Positions 1-8,685 of a stretch of DNA of 15,356 nucleotides are shown here, piece after piece. Source of the DNA: Ophiosphaerella korrae. Taxonomy: Eukaryota; Ascomycota; Dothideomycetes; Pleosporales; Phaeosphaeriaceae. The stretch spans positions 1 to 15,356 of the forward strand of contig JALNQF010000736.1 of NCBI GenBank assembly GCA_028456385.1, read 5' to 3'. Position numbers and translations under genes: made by a program. The number at the start of each line of letters is the position of its first letter. Position 1 is the stretch's first letter. The notes beneath the pieces are model-generated. The model saw only the letters and a list, made by a program, of their open reading frames with translations, searched no databases and was not told the DNA's origin.

Positions 1-2
1 AT

Positions 3-947
3 ATCTTATAAGACTAGGCTATTAGAATTAGTAATAATAGCTAGATAATAGATAAGCTAGCTATTAACTAGCTTAAGTACTTTAATAAGTATACAAAGAA
101 CTAAGTAGTTAGTATATATTAGCTACTTATACTTAATAGTTATAGGAGCTACTACTCTCTTAAGTTTAACAAGATCTATAAAGAGAATAATATCTATACG
201 CTCTATATACTAGCTTACTTATCTTACTTACTTTAGCCTCTTAATATTAGCTACTTCTCTCTATTAAAGAAGGCGTATAGCTATTAGGTTAAGAGCCTAA
301 TCTAGAACTATATTAATTACATTACTAAACTTAAATTCCTACTAGCCTTCTACGTAGCCTTTAACTAGGCCTTTATAAGAGTAAATATTTACTTAGCTTT
401 TTAAGCTACTAGCCTTATTCTACTTTAGCTAGAAGTAGTTATCTTAAGACTTAATATCTAGCTCTATACGCCTACTCTAGCTACTCTAGCTCTACTAGAG
501 GCTCCCTAGGTAGCTTGTACGCTAAGTAATATACGTAAGCTAGAAGCTTAGTTAACACTTATATATAAGTGCGTACGCTAGTATAAGAGCTTATTACTAG
601 TATTAATTATTAACGTAATTAATTAACTTAAAAAGGGAGCTTATATAATAATACTAGAAGCGAAGTTAATACGTAATTAGATCTCTAGTCTTAAGAGAGC
701 TAATAAAGTAGCTAGTAAGCGTAAATTATAAAAAAAGAAGTAGATTTAGAAGAAAGGAGTCTTAATAAAGGGATAGGGAGAGGATTTAATTACTTAACTA
801 GAGGCTAATTACTAGATTAATTGTAAATAGCGTAAGAGTAAGTAGCGTTTAAGCTTAAGTTGCTAGGCTCGCGTACGCTATAAGAGGTATAGAGAGACTA
901 GGTATAACTTATATATATATAAAAGTAATATAGTAAGTACTACTTAA
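3..947 (+). pseudogene. Fot1/pogo-like transposase, C-terminal part, mutated by RIP
   Basis: A cut-and-paste transposase of the DDE_1 type. One frame holds from position 3 to the stop at 945-947 with no indel, broken only by TAA/TAG. In order it shows the NGWTTDxxGLEWLKHFDKYT-type block (about 33-105), the second catalytic motif LDGHGSH (132-152, now LNSYRSY), the third QPLDVGCFSPLKKAY (234-281, now QPLNIS then YFSLLKKAY), the INHITKLEFLPAFYAAFNKAF block (about 310-380), GLIPxxPExVxxKL and the TPTP segment (about 410-480), a basic helical tail, and a C-terminal CX2CX4HX4C knuckle at 879-920 in which all four ligands are now Tyr. The two catalytic Asp codons (135-137 and 243-245) both read AAT; 35 codons lie between them, as in DD35D transposases. 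Family assignment is strong. The first catalytic Asp is outside the window. Confidence 0.9.
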
Positions 948-1058
948 TTTAATATATTAATATATATACTCTACTCTACTACGTTATTAAGTTATATACT
1001 TAAAGAGGTGCACAAAGTTAGTAGAGCTTACTACTTACTTATACTAGCTACTTACTTA
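948..1058 (+). repeat. 3' untranslated end of the Fot1-like element with probable terminal repeat
   Basis: Between the transposase stop and the junction with the retroelement. It contains a GGTGCAC core at 1008-1014 and a repeated ACTTACTTATA / TAGCTACTTACTTATA motif (about 1032-1060), as expected of a terminal inverted repeat with subterminal copies. The partner repeat at the 5' end is outside the window, so the inverted repeat itself cannot be confirmed. Confidence 0.45.
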
Positions 1059-1395
1059 TAAACTACGTTAGTATATTTATTAATCTAAAAAGTATAACTA
1101 CGTACTTAAATAGTTTATATTATATTTAGAATATTATTTTCTATTTATTACCTTCTTTAATCCTAATCTAGTAGTAAGTATTCTAGATATCTAACTTTAT
1201 AAAGATTTTCTCTCTTTATAGCCTATCTTATATATTATCTATATATAGTAAAAGGTATTAATTTTTACTTATAATTATGTTTTTTTTTCTAAAATTTACG
1301 TAAAGTCTCTAATAATTTATCTCTTTTTTATTTATAAATATAATTCTATATACTTTTAATAATTAGGAATTTTTTATCTATCTTTTTTTTTATCG
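1057..1395 (-). pseudogene. Reverse transcriptase (Ty3/gypsy), N-terminal half, element A
   Basis: Read on the minus strand in one frame, this gives the known RT series: a QRLxVxFRKxN motif (LCVDFRKLN in relatives; about 1290-1320), KNRYPLPLI then IQDRLQ (about 1222-1270), KIFIKLDI with the catalytic Asp of the first palm motif kept as GAT (+ strand 1189-1191), the IRIKEGNKxK block (about 1135-1165), and F-IQYxLFKYVVILFxLIN, matching RTRYGHFEYLVMPFGLTN of relatives. It stops at about 1057, before the YLDD motif, at the junction with the Fot1-like element. Its frame differs from that of the protease; the 22-bp satellite between them is not a multiple of three and explains the shift. Stops inside are TAA/TAG at Gln, Arg or Trp positions. 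Confidence 0.88.
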
Positions 1396-1403
1396 TATTT
1401 TTA

Positions 1404-1512
1404 ATAAATACTTATTTAATTTTTTATAAATACTTATTTAATTTTTTATAAATACTTATTTAATTTTTAATAAATACTTATTTAATTTTTAATAAATACT
1501 TAGTTAATTTTT
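1404..1512. repeat. 22-bp tandem repeat, about five copies, in the protease-RT linker
   Basis: The motif ATAAATACTTATTTAATTTTT recurs at 1404, 1426, 1448, 1470 and 1492, an exact period of 22. The last copy carries one change (TAGTTAATT). The copies are far more alike than RIP-mutated duplicates usually are, so the array probably expanded during or after mutation of the element. It lies between the protease and RT reading frames of element A, replacing or interrupting the RT N-terminus. Confidence 0.92.
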
Positions 1513-1524
1513 AATTTTTCTTTA

Positions 1525-3607
1525 GTTTTCTAGTATACTAGGCTCTAACCTACGTCTTTTCCTTCTTCTAAATCTATTACTAAATCTTATAGCTTATATT
1601 TTAGAAGGTAGTCTTTAGGTTCTATAAGTTACTTTTTCTATACCTTATATTTATCTAGAAAATCTCCTTTATATATCTTTATATTAGCTTGTAATATATC
1701 TTTAGGGTAGCTTATATTCTCTATTCTCTAATTAATTCTTAGATTTACTATTTATAACTATAGTATACCTAGTATTATAGCTTATTTATTATTAATTGTT
1801 ATTATATATATAACTACGTTATTAATTCTTAACCCTTCTAGTATTAATATAGAGAGTATTATCTTAAACTTTATAAGTTTTTAGAATAGTTTTTCCTTAA
1901 TTATACTTAGCTATTAGAAGTACTTTTTTATTATATAATCTCTCTCTTAATTTTCTATAAACTTTTTTAATATAAAGTTTCTTATAGCTCTACTATCTAT
2001 TATAATTTATGCTTTTTTTTTAAAAAGTACCTATTTTTATAATATATAAGCTAGTCGTACTTTCTAGTCTTTCTTTCTAAGGCTATTTTATAAATTCTCT
2101 ACCTTACTAAGGCTAGCGTCTTACTTAGTACTTATAGTCTTTATATTTAGTATATTTATCTTAAGTATATTTATACTATAGTTTACCTAGAACGTATCTC
2201 CTAAGTAGTTTCCTTCTAGGTCTTATAGCTTTATATTTTTCTTTAGGTATTTTTATAGATTTTTATGTTCTAATATTTATAGTTTTAATTACTTATATAT
2301 AGTTATATCTTTCTCTTCTTACTAGCTAAGTATAATTCCCTATCTTAAGTTCTCTATAGATATAGTAGCTAGTATTTAGATATAATACTTATACTAATTT
2401 AAAGTATGCTAGATATTCTAGATTTATCTATTTATTATCTCCTTTCTACTACCTATTTATACTAAGTAATACTTTTACTAAGATATAGTATACTACTAGT
2501 ATACTTAGTATATAAGCTTTATTTATATATCTTATTTTTTTTATAAGATCTTACTACTTTCTCTATCTTAGTATTCTTCTAACTATAACTATATATTACT
2601 CTATCTATTATTAGAGTACTATAAACTTTATATTCTTAATATTATATATTTTCTAGTCTTTATATACTTCTTCTATACTTATAACTAGTAAGTATTTCTA
2701 AATAAATTACTATTATATAATAAGTTCTTCTACACTTTCTATACTATAGCTATTATAGCTTTCTTTATTAAACTAGGTATACTTTATACCTCTAATCTTA
2801 ACTTATTCTTTGTTACTTCCTAGCCCTTTAGGGGTAAATATAGTAGTCTCTTTATTACCTCTTCTTTCTTAAGTAGTAACTAATAAAGTTAAGAGTTTTT
2901 CTCTTTCTAGATCTTCTACTAGTAGACTCTTTATATTTTATATTTCTTTAAGCTAGTCTTTAGTTCTTTCTTTTATTACTACTATTATTTATTTCCTTTA
3001 TAGAAACTATCTTCCTCTTTATTTACTTTAGACGTATATATAGTAGTTATTATTATAATAGAAAGTCTAATTAAGCTTTACGTACTACAATTCTCTATTT
3101 ACTACTACTTTTTTTAAATCTTAGCTATTACTTTTAGTACTTCCTTTCTATCTTTAGTTATCTTTAATTAGGCTTTCCTTATTAGTTCTTTGTTTTTATA
3201 GTCTTTTATAAAATACCTTAGTTTTCTATATTTATAATATATAGTATCTTTCTTCTTTAACTAATAGCCTTTTATATAGTATCCTTTCTTACTATTATTA
3301 AAGTACGTAAAGTTATTTTTTTTTCTTTTACTATCTTTATTAGCGTCTAGTATTATAGGGTCCTTACTATTATTACTACTAGGTAGTCTACTATATCTAT
3401 TTATTCTCTATTCTTAGAAGTTATTATTAACTTGTATTACCTATCTTTTTAAGGCTTCTAGTGTCTTTAGTTTCTCTATCTAAATTAATTTATATTAGAG
3501 ATAGCTTATTCTATTCTATATTTTGTAATAGTTATTTAAACCCTAAGATATACTCTAAGATACTCTTATACTATTTTAGCTTCTTAAGTAACTCTTTTAT
3601 ATTTCGA
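1525..3607 (-). pseudogene. Gag and aspartic protease of Ty3/gypsy element A
   Basis: One minus-strand frame runs without an indel from 3607 to about 1525, broken only by TAA/TAG. Gag shows the end of a capsid-like helical region with the ALKRQVIQVNNNFQEQR stretch (about 3415-3470), a PxxLDA linker, and two knuckles. The first is at 3264-3305 (second ligand position reads Asn, others Tyr); the second, at 3198-3239, fits CX2CX4HX4C exactly with all four ligands turned to Tyr. About 400 codons of Lys/Gln-rich linker follow. The protease has the motif IIIDSGATGNFI: Asp kept at 1995-1997, the next Gly now AGA. Further on comes LGMPWL then NPRINW (1755-1772 and after), with the Trp codon now a stop at 1758-1760. 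A long gag-protease linker is unusual. Family call is firm; the exact gag start is not visible here. Confidence 0.87.
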
Positions 3608-3611
3608 CTAT

Positions 3612-3968
3612 AATAGGAGAAATCGAGATAGAACTAATTAGTCCTAACTTAAGTACTAACAAAGTATAGGATAAGTAGGGTAATAACTTAGATTAAGAAA
3701 TAAATTAAAATTAGGATACGTAATATAAGTAATCTATAGTTACGTATAATAGATTAAAGTAATCTATAGATCTATATAATAAAGGAAAAGATTAAAGTAA
3801 TCTATAGGTATATACTATAGATTAAGTATAAAGATGTAGATATATAGTTAGTAATAATACGTATTATTAGGATAGTATTAGTAATCTAATCTCTAACTAA
3901 GGGCGATAAAATATTAATATTACAAGACGTATTCTATTGTTTATAGTTTATTACTTAATTATAATACG
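3612..3968 (+). repeat. Left terminal inverted repeat arm of the foldback element
   Basis: Pairs with 4437-4806. Matching blocks include AGAACTAATTAGTCCTAACT near the outer end, GGTAATAACTTAGATTA at about 3679-3695, the AATCTATAG/AGATTAAAGTAATC subrepeats (about 3728-3806), and GGATAGTATTAGTAATCTAA at about 3871-3890. The inner end fades out around TTTATAGTTTATTACTTAAT. Confidence 0.85.
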
Positions 3969-3978
3969 TGTTTTAGTT

Positions 3979-4347
3979 ATTAACTTATAATCTACTAATA
4001 CCTAGATAGGTTACTTAAAGTTAACAAAGTAACCTTACTATACTTTACTAATTTAGTTATTAAGAGAAGCAAAGCGTAAGTAGCGTATAGTCTAAGCTAA
4101 TACGATTATAGAAAGTATAACTAAGAAAAGAGGTAAAGCACCTCTAAGTAGTTATAAGTTAGATAATACTTACTAGGTAGTAGTAAAGACAAACCTAAAT
4201 AACTTAATTACTAACAAAGAGAGTATATAACTACTAATTAATACTCTAACTATATAAAATAAGAAATTATAAAACTATATTAAGTAAAATAAAGCTTAAA
4301 TTAAGGCTAGTATAGTAGGATAGAATTAGATAGAATAAATTACTTAA
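3979..4347 (+). pseudogene. Short decayed frame in the centre of the foldback element, function unknown
   Basis: One + frame of about 120 codons with only TAA/TAG stops, readable as Gln or Trp. It is Lys/Asn/Gln-rich. It includes LREAKRK (about 4060), NTIIESVTKKRGKAPLSSYK (about 4102-4161), then a stretch of LxxLI and NKKLxNYIKxN character that could form a coiled coil. It occupies the non-repeated centre between the arms, where an autonomous relative would carry its gene. I recognise no transposase motif and no DDE residues. It may be a remnant of a captured or accessory gene, or a chance frame; composition favours coding. Confidence 0.4.
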
Positions 4348-4436
4348 AGGCTAGTATAATAGGTTTCCTATCGTTAACTATAGATAACTATCTAGGGTGT
4401 TAGTAGGTTAGAAGGTAATAACAAAGGTTTGTATTT

Positions 4437-4806
4437 TTATTAAGTAATAACTATAAATAATAGTTAATTTATATATATAATATTAAGTATTAGCGTTTTA
4501 GGTTAAAGATTAGATTACTAATACTATCCTAACAATACGCATCCTTACTAACTATATACCCTTAGTAATCTATTTATACAACTTTATAGATTACTCTAAT
4601 CTATTATACGTATTTATAGATTACTTTAATCTATTATACGTATTTATAAATTACCTTAATCTATTATACGTATTTATAGATTACTTTACGTCTTACGTAT
4701 CTAAGTTATAGGGCGTTTCCTAATCTAGGTTATTACCTTACTTATCTTATACTTTATTAGTACTTAAGTTAGGACTAATTAGTTCTATCTTGATTTCTCT
4801 TATTAC
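4437..4806 (-). repeat. Right terminal inverted repeat arm of the foldback element
   Basis: Reverse complement of the left arm. It is slightly longer because it carries more copies of the 30-bp subterminal repeat. Differences from the left arm are mostly A/G and C/T. Confidence 0.85.
4583..4697. repeat. 30-bp subterminal tandem repeat in the right arm
   Basis: TTTATAGATTACT... recurs with a period of 30 at about 4583, 4613, 4643 and 4673 (three full copies and a partial). Each unit has a self-complementary core (GATTAC-TTTAATC) and ends in TATTATACGTA. The left arm has fewer copies, so copy number changed after the arms formed. Subterminal repeats of this kind are often transposase binding sites; that role is inferred only. 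Confidence 0.85.
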
Positions 4807-5091
4807 ACCTATAATACTATCCCCTCCTCTAGGTAGTTCTTTATTTTCTTATCCTAGAGCTAAAGTTATTAATCTAGTTTCCTTATTAATATTAAGCTCC
4901 TTATCTTCTCTCTCTATACCTACTAAGTCTACTCTCTATTATCTTTAATTAGTAGACTATATATTACGTTATAGTATTATAATAATCTCTTATTTACGTT
5001 ATAAGTCTTTAAACCCTCTATTAAATTACCTTTCTTTAAAGTATAGTAAGGCTTATAAGGTGTATATTTAAGCTAATACTTAATTATCTTA
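4807..5091 (-). pseudogene. Possible start of gag of element A, beyond the foldback insertion
   Basis: If the foldback element is removed, the minus-strand gag frame of element A continues in this direction. The frame here reads as a Lys/Glu/Gln-rich protein: YTPYKPYYTLKKGNLIEGLK (about 4996-5055), then a segment with IRSLILIRKLD and IKNYLEEGIVL next to the junction, broken only by TAA/TAG. The opposite strand in the same register gives a hydrophobic Leu/Ile string typical of an antisense shadow. No conserved gag motif is visible, so this rests on position, composition and frame continuity only. Confidence 0.35.
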
Positions 5092-5103
5092 CAACCTTTC
5101 TAG

Positions 5104-5457
5104 TGTGTCCCTAGTAAATTATAGGTTAATAATACTTATTCTTGCGTCTATACTTATTTATAATAGGAAGATCTATTAACTATACTTAAGATAAACTATC
5201 TAAATAGATTATAGAGGCTAAAAAGGAACGTAATTAGATTCTAAGTATATAGGTAGAAAATTATACTTATCTAGTTTATCTTTATAAGATAAAGGCCTTA
5301 AATAATATAAAGTCTATTAAGTAAGCTATTCTCTTAGAGTCTAAGCTCGATTTTAAGACTATTATAGAGGCTACTCTAGCTCCTACTATATTAAGTACTC
5401 CTAACTCCTCCCTATCTATTATTAATAACGTAGGTCCTCTTAGTTTACTATAAAACA
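5104..5457 (-). repeat. Tentative LTR between element B and element A
   Basis: On the minus strand the segment starts TGT at 5457, just after the chromodomain end of B and an A-rich, purine-leaning stretch, and ends ACA near 5104, just before the presumed gag of A. Size (about 350 bp) and position are right for an LTR shared by two fused copies. No second LTR copy was found in the window, so this is weak. A competing reading is a + strand frame at 5166-5451, with Lys/Glu-rich runs such as IIEAKKERN and LLESKLDFKTIIEATLAPTI and only TAA/TAG stops; its identity is unknown. Confidence 0.25.
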
Positions 5458-7415
5458 CTTTAGAGAGTTTTAATTTTAGAACTCCTCTAATTTCTAAAAG
5501 TAGTTAAGGTTTTCTTCTAGTTTCTATATATTTTCTTATAGTTACCTTTTCTTGTCTATACTTATCTATTTTACTAGGTAGTAGTTCCTACTATTATAGA
5601 ACTAGTATTAGAAGATCTTCTTAACTTTTAATTTTTCTTGTTCTCTATATATATCTACTTTATATACTAGTAGTTCTACTTCTTATAGTACTTTTTCTAG
5701 TAGTACTACGTAGAATATTAGGTGTATCTTTATTTTATCTAGTAGTCTTAACCTAAATATAACTACTGTAACTTTCTCTTTTATCTTGTATAGTCCTATT
5801 TTAACGTAATCTAATTTTAGGCTTAGTTATTTACTCTTAATTTTTCTTTATACTAACTATACTTTTTCTCTCTCTTTAAATTAAGGACTTTCTTAGTATT
5901 TTTTATTATAGTACTTTACTATCTAATCTTATAAGAATTCGACGTCCTATTATAGTTAATTGTGTATTTCTCTAAGTCTATCTATAAAGGTTTCTTCTCT
6001 TAGAGACTAAGATATTTTAAATCTTAGTATTTAGTATATATTAGGATTAAATCTATAATTTATAAAGAAGAGTAATACTTTTATTACTATATTCTTTATA
6101 CTATTATATAGTAACTATACTATAGGTAGTAGTTATACCTAATTATTCTAATTATAGTTAAGGTAGTATCTTAAGTACTATTTTACTATCTAATTTATAC
6201 GTTCTAATTGTCTATCTATCTATAAGTAGTATACTATTAATATTGTATATTAAACTCCTAATAATACTATTATTATTCTCTATAGTTTAAATATAAATTA
6301 AATATCTTTATCTATAATAATCTTATCTAAGATACTATACTAGCTAATTATAGTTCCTAGGACTTAATATATAGTAACTTCTATCCTACTTTTCTCTTTA
6401 TATAGTCTAAAGTATAAATACTTTATAAGCTTATTTACTATTATTAGGATTCTATTATACTTAACTCCTAATATTAGGTTCCTTAGTTTAGGTAACTTTA
6501 TAATAAAGTCTATTATAATAACTCTCTAAAGTTATTCTAGTATTTTAACTAGTTGTAGTATTCTATATAGTATATATCTATTATACTTATTTCTATAATA
6601 TTCTATATAATCTTTTAGTACTTCTATTACTAGTTATCTTACTTTTAGATTATATTAATCTCTTAAAAGCCTATCTAGTATTTTATTAATACCTTAGTAT
6701 CTATATACTAGTAGTTTATAGAACTATTATATAAACTCTCTCTATATTTTACTTAGAATATATATTCTTCTATATACTTTTATAAATTCTTTTAGATTTT
6801 AAGTTTCTTTATTTCTTTAGAGGCTTTTTTTATTTATTTCTAAATCTATTTATTTAGCTCGCTACTTTTTCTTTTAAGTATTGTAGCTATTCTAGGTATA
6901 TTTAAGACTAAATACTTATTCTTGTTCTTAACTAAAACTATACTAGTAGCGTTTACTTCTTCTTATAAATCTAGTCTTCTACTTAAGGTGTCTATAAATT
7001 AGTTATCTTTACCCTTAGTATATATAATTTTAAAGTTAAATATTAATAAGAATTCCTACTATCTTATATAGTATTATAATAAGTCTTTATTTAGTATTAA
7101 TCTTATAAGATTCTTATAGTTTATATAGACTTTTATTTAGTATTTTACTCTTTATAAGTATACTCTCTATTATTTTAATACTTTATAGATTACTAGTATT
7201 TCTTTATTATAGATTAAGTAGTTAAGCTCTACTAGCTTTATTTTCTTAGAGAAGTATTTAACTATGTATTCTTGTTTTATAACCTAGTCTTCTTATATTA
7301 GTACTATTCTATAGACTAAGTTTAACTCGTCTATCTCTACTATTACTAGTAGTTCTAAGTTATATATTCTAATAACTAGGTTCTCTATAAATTTTTATTT
7401 AATCTAATTAAATAT
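5458..7415 (-). mobile_element. Chromovirus fragment B (RNase H, integrase, chromodomain)
   Basis: The 3' half of a Ty3/gypsy pol gene on the minus strand, beginning abruptly inside the RT/RNase H join near 7415 and ending after a chromodomain near 5458. No gag, protease or RT palm belongs to it here. It is complementary in content to element A, which lacks exactly these domains and lies directly downstream on the same strand. Confidence 0.85.
5458..7415 (-). pseudogene. RNase H, integrase and chromodomain of element B
   Basis: RNase H: IVEIDxxxLVYRxVL (about 7305-7350), YFSKKIKLVELNYLIYNKEI (about 7197-7256) and FxxIYTKGKDN (about 7006-7040). Integrase: an H2C2 finger in the form GINKILDRLLRD, then KDYIE with ligands turned to Tyr (about 6590-6720), and the core motif DFIIKLPKLRN (6479-6510). 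The three catalytic codons are all kept: Asp 6508-6510, Asp 6310-6312 and Glu 6202-6204 (D, 65 residues, D, 35 residues, E). After this come the KIHLIFYVVLLEK block (about 5700) and a chromodomain with YYLVKW, PEENL-like and KLEEF elements (about 5480-5600). Integrase and chromodomain share one frame; RNase H is in another, so an indel lies between about 6750 and 7000. Stops are all TAA/TAG. Confidence 0.88.
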
Positions 7416-7667
7416 AAGGAGTATTTAGTAGGAGTTAGATATAATAGAACAATAGGTATATTAATAAAGTAAGACAAATCCTTAAGAGATTTATAGGCTT
7501 ACGAAGGTGTTTATATATCTAAGGAGCGTACGTAATCTTAAGTAGCTCTAAGAGTAATCCTAGGAGTGCCTAAAGAGCTTAAAGGGAGGTTTAAAGGGAG
7601 AGGCTTAAAGAGAGGTTTTAGGTAAGAAGAAAAGTACTTATAATAATAGCCCCCCTTTCTTTTGCGC
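7416..7667. other. Gene-free spacer with purine-rich stretch
   Basis: From the broken start of element B to the less mutated island. The + strand turns purine-rich from about 7530. I see no protein frame beyond the shadows of neighbours. It holds the 13-bp minisatellite listed separately and a CCCCCC run at 7650-7655. Confidence 0.5.
7578..7616 (+). repeat. 13-bp purine-rich minisatellite, three copies
   Basis: CTTAAAGGGAGGT (7578), TTAAAGGGAGAGG (7591) and CTTAAAGAGAGGT (7604): three adjacent units of 13 bp. The same AAAG/GGAG composition would suit a polypurine tract, but no LTR can be paired with it. Confidence 0.75.
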
Positions 7668-7968
7668 TGTATCTCGAAGCGCAGAGCTCTATACCTTTAA
7701 GTACGTATAGTATCTAATTCTATCTAGTTGTTTAGCCCTAGAGCTACTCTATTAGCTATCTATAACTTAACTTATTCTATACTACTAGATTAAACGTAAT
7801 TAAAAAAAAGAGGTATAGTATACTAAATAGACATGCTTAGCATAGAATAGTATATATATTAGATACTTATAGTAGGCCTAGGGCTAGCCTATAGCTAACT
7901 AAGGGTTGCTTAAAAGTACCTATAACGCTAAGTTCCTAGTACCTAGGTCTAAGATTTGTTGCGTAACA
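7668..7968. repeat. Tentative solo LTR in a less mutated island
   Basis: Starts TGTATC and ends GTAACA, about 300 bp, in a stretch that keeps several CpA/TpG sites (for example ACATGC near 7832 and GCATAG near 7837) and has a higher GC level than its surroundings. This fits a single LTR left by recombination. Against it, the flanks (TGCGC and GCTAT) are not a matching target duplication, and no second copy is in the window. Confidence 0.2.
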
Positions 7969-8051
7969 GCTATCTTACCGCAATTATAGGGTTTACCTAT
8001 TAGATTAGTACCTAGGAACTAGACTACTCCGCTAGGGCTCTAAGTAGAGCC
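7932..8051. repeat. Inverted repeats and a hairpin in the island
   Basis: GTTCCTAG at 7932-7939 pairs with CTAGGAAC at 8012-8019, and TAGTACCTAGG occurs beside both. A separate perfect hairpin lies at 8036-8051 (stem GGCTCT/AGAGCC, loop of 4). The role is unknown; these could be parts of a terminal structure of an old element. Confidence 0.6.
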
Positions 8052-8344
8052 TAAAGGCTACCCTCTATTTATAGTACGTTACTAATTCTTTAAAATGTAA
8101 AGTTATAATATATTTTTAATAAGATTTATAGTATATTATAAACTATTTTATATTATTAGATTCTTGTTTAAAGTAAGATTATAGTCTAATTTATAGTAAT
8201 TATAGGCTTAGGTTTAGACTTATAGGGTATTGCGTTTAAATTACTTAATAGTTCTAAGTAAATAAGGTTATACCTTTACCTATTAAACGTAAGGTAGTCT
8301 ACTACTACTCTAGTGCTAGCGCGTTAGAGTTACTTAAGAGTAGA
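8052..8344. other. Gene-free AT-rich stretch upstream of the split gene
   Basis: No supported protein frame and no repeat seen. It would serve as the upstream region of the split gene that follows. Its right end (about 8285-8345) keeps more G and C (GTGCTAGCGCGTTAGAG) than the rest. Confidence 0.5.
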
Positions 8345-8350
8345 TATAAA
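8345..8350 (+). promoter_or_regulatory. TATA box candidate of the split gene
   Basis: TATAAA lies 66 bases before the presumed start codon and is followed by a pyrimidine-rich run (about 8356-8415). Fungal core promoters commonly show this order of TATA element and CT-rich transcription start region. In such an AT-rich sequence a TATAAA alone means little; the position relative to the gene is the support. Confidence 0.4.
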
Positions 8351-8685
8351 GGAGCTGCCTCTCTTAGTTACTTTATCTTTCTATCCTTATTACTTCTTCT
8401 CTTTTATTACTTACTATATTGTCTATTATACTTTCTTTAGTCTCTAATAAAGCTATCCCTAACTACGTCTACGCTCTTGCTAAGAACCTTACTACTTAGC
8501 CTAATCTAGTAAGATTCTAGTACATAGCTTATCTTAAAGGCCTTATAACTTCTAGTAAATCTAACCCTAATAGTACTTTTAAGAGCTTTGTAATAACTAT
8601 TTATAAAAAGTAGTACTATATTCGTAGTAGTAACTTTAGTATATATAATACCTACAAGAGAGCCTATAAGGGTAAATACATTCTA

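Larger units (their letters stand above)
1..1058 (+). mobile_element. Fot1/pogo-like DNA transposon, 3' part
   Basis: Tc1-mariner superfamily element of the fungal Fot1/pogo type, recognised from its transposase. The 5' end and the 5' terminal inverted repeat lie outside the window. The right boundary is placed near 1056-1058, because from 1057 onward the minus strand reads as reverse transcriptase of another element. The element therefore seems to have inserted into that RT gene, at a TA as this superfamily does (TATA at 1057-1060). Nothing in it can be active: the transposase is full of stops and has lost two catalytic residues. Confidence 0.85.
1057..3607 (-). mobile_element. Ty3/gypsy retrotransposon A: gag, protease and partial RT
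   Basis: A minus-strand LTR retrotransposon fragment. Reading from high to low coordinates: gag with CCHC knuckles, aspartic protease, then the N-terminal half of the reverse transcriptase. It is broken on the gag side by the foldback element (3608-4806) and on the RT side by the Fot1-like element at about 1057. The RT palm end, RNase H and integrase would lie left of the Fot1-like insertion, outside the window, unless element B (5458-7415) is the missing half. The + strand is strongly pyrimidine-rich throughout, as the complement of a Lys/Glu-rich coding strand. Confidence 0.85.
3608..4806. mobile_element. Foldback/MITE-like element of about 1.2 kb with very long inverted repeats
   Basis: Two arms of roughly 360 bp face each other around a centre of about 460 bp. 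The outer arms share, for example, AGATAGAACTAATTAGTCCT at about 3627-3646 and its reverse complement at about 4772-4791. Nearly all differences between the arms are transitions, as expected if both were mutated by RIP after insertion. No transposase is recognisable, so it is probably a non-autonomous DNA element. It interrupts the gag frame of element A. The outermost bases are not certain by a few positions: the flanks read ACTATAATAGG on the left and TTACACCTATAA on the right, and a TA target is possible. Confidence 0.8.

Noticed and set aside
1391..1515. CRISPR-like array
   Set aside because: The 22-bp units abut without spacers and the window is fungal; it is a simple tandem repeat.
3979..4347. 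Transposase gene inside the foldback element
   Set aside because: No DDE residues, helix-turn-helix or family motif could be read, and the length is too short.
4806..5160. Pro/Ser-rich protein on the + strand
   Set aside because: Several + frames look equally plausible once TAA/TAG are read as Gln; the minus frame fits the continuity of gag better, so no + gene is called.
7668..7968. Confirmed solo LTR
   Set aside because: TG...CA ends are present but the flanking five bases do not match and no second copy is visible; kept only as a low-confidence candidate.
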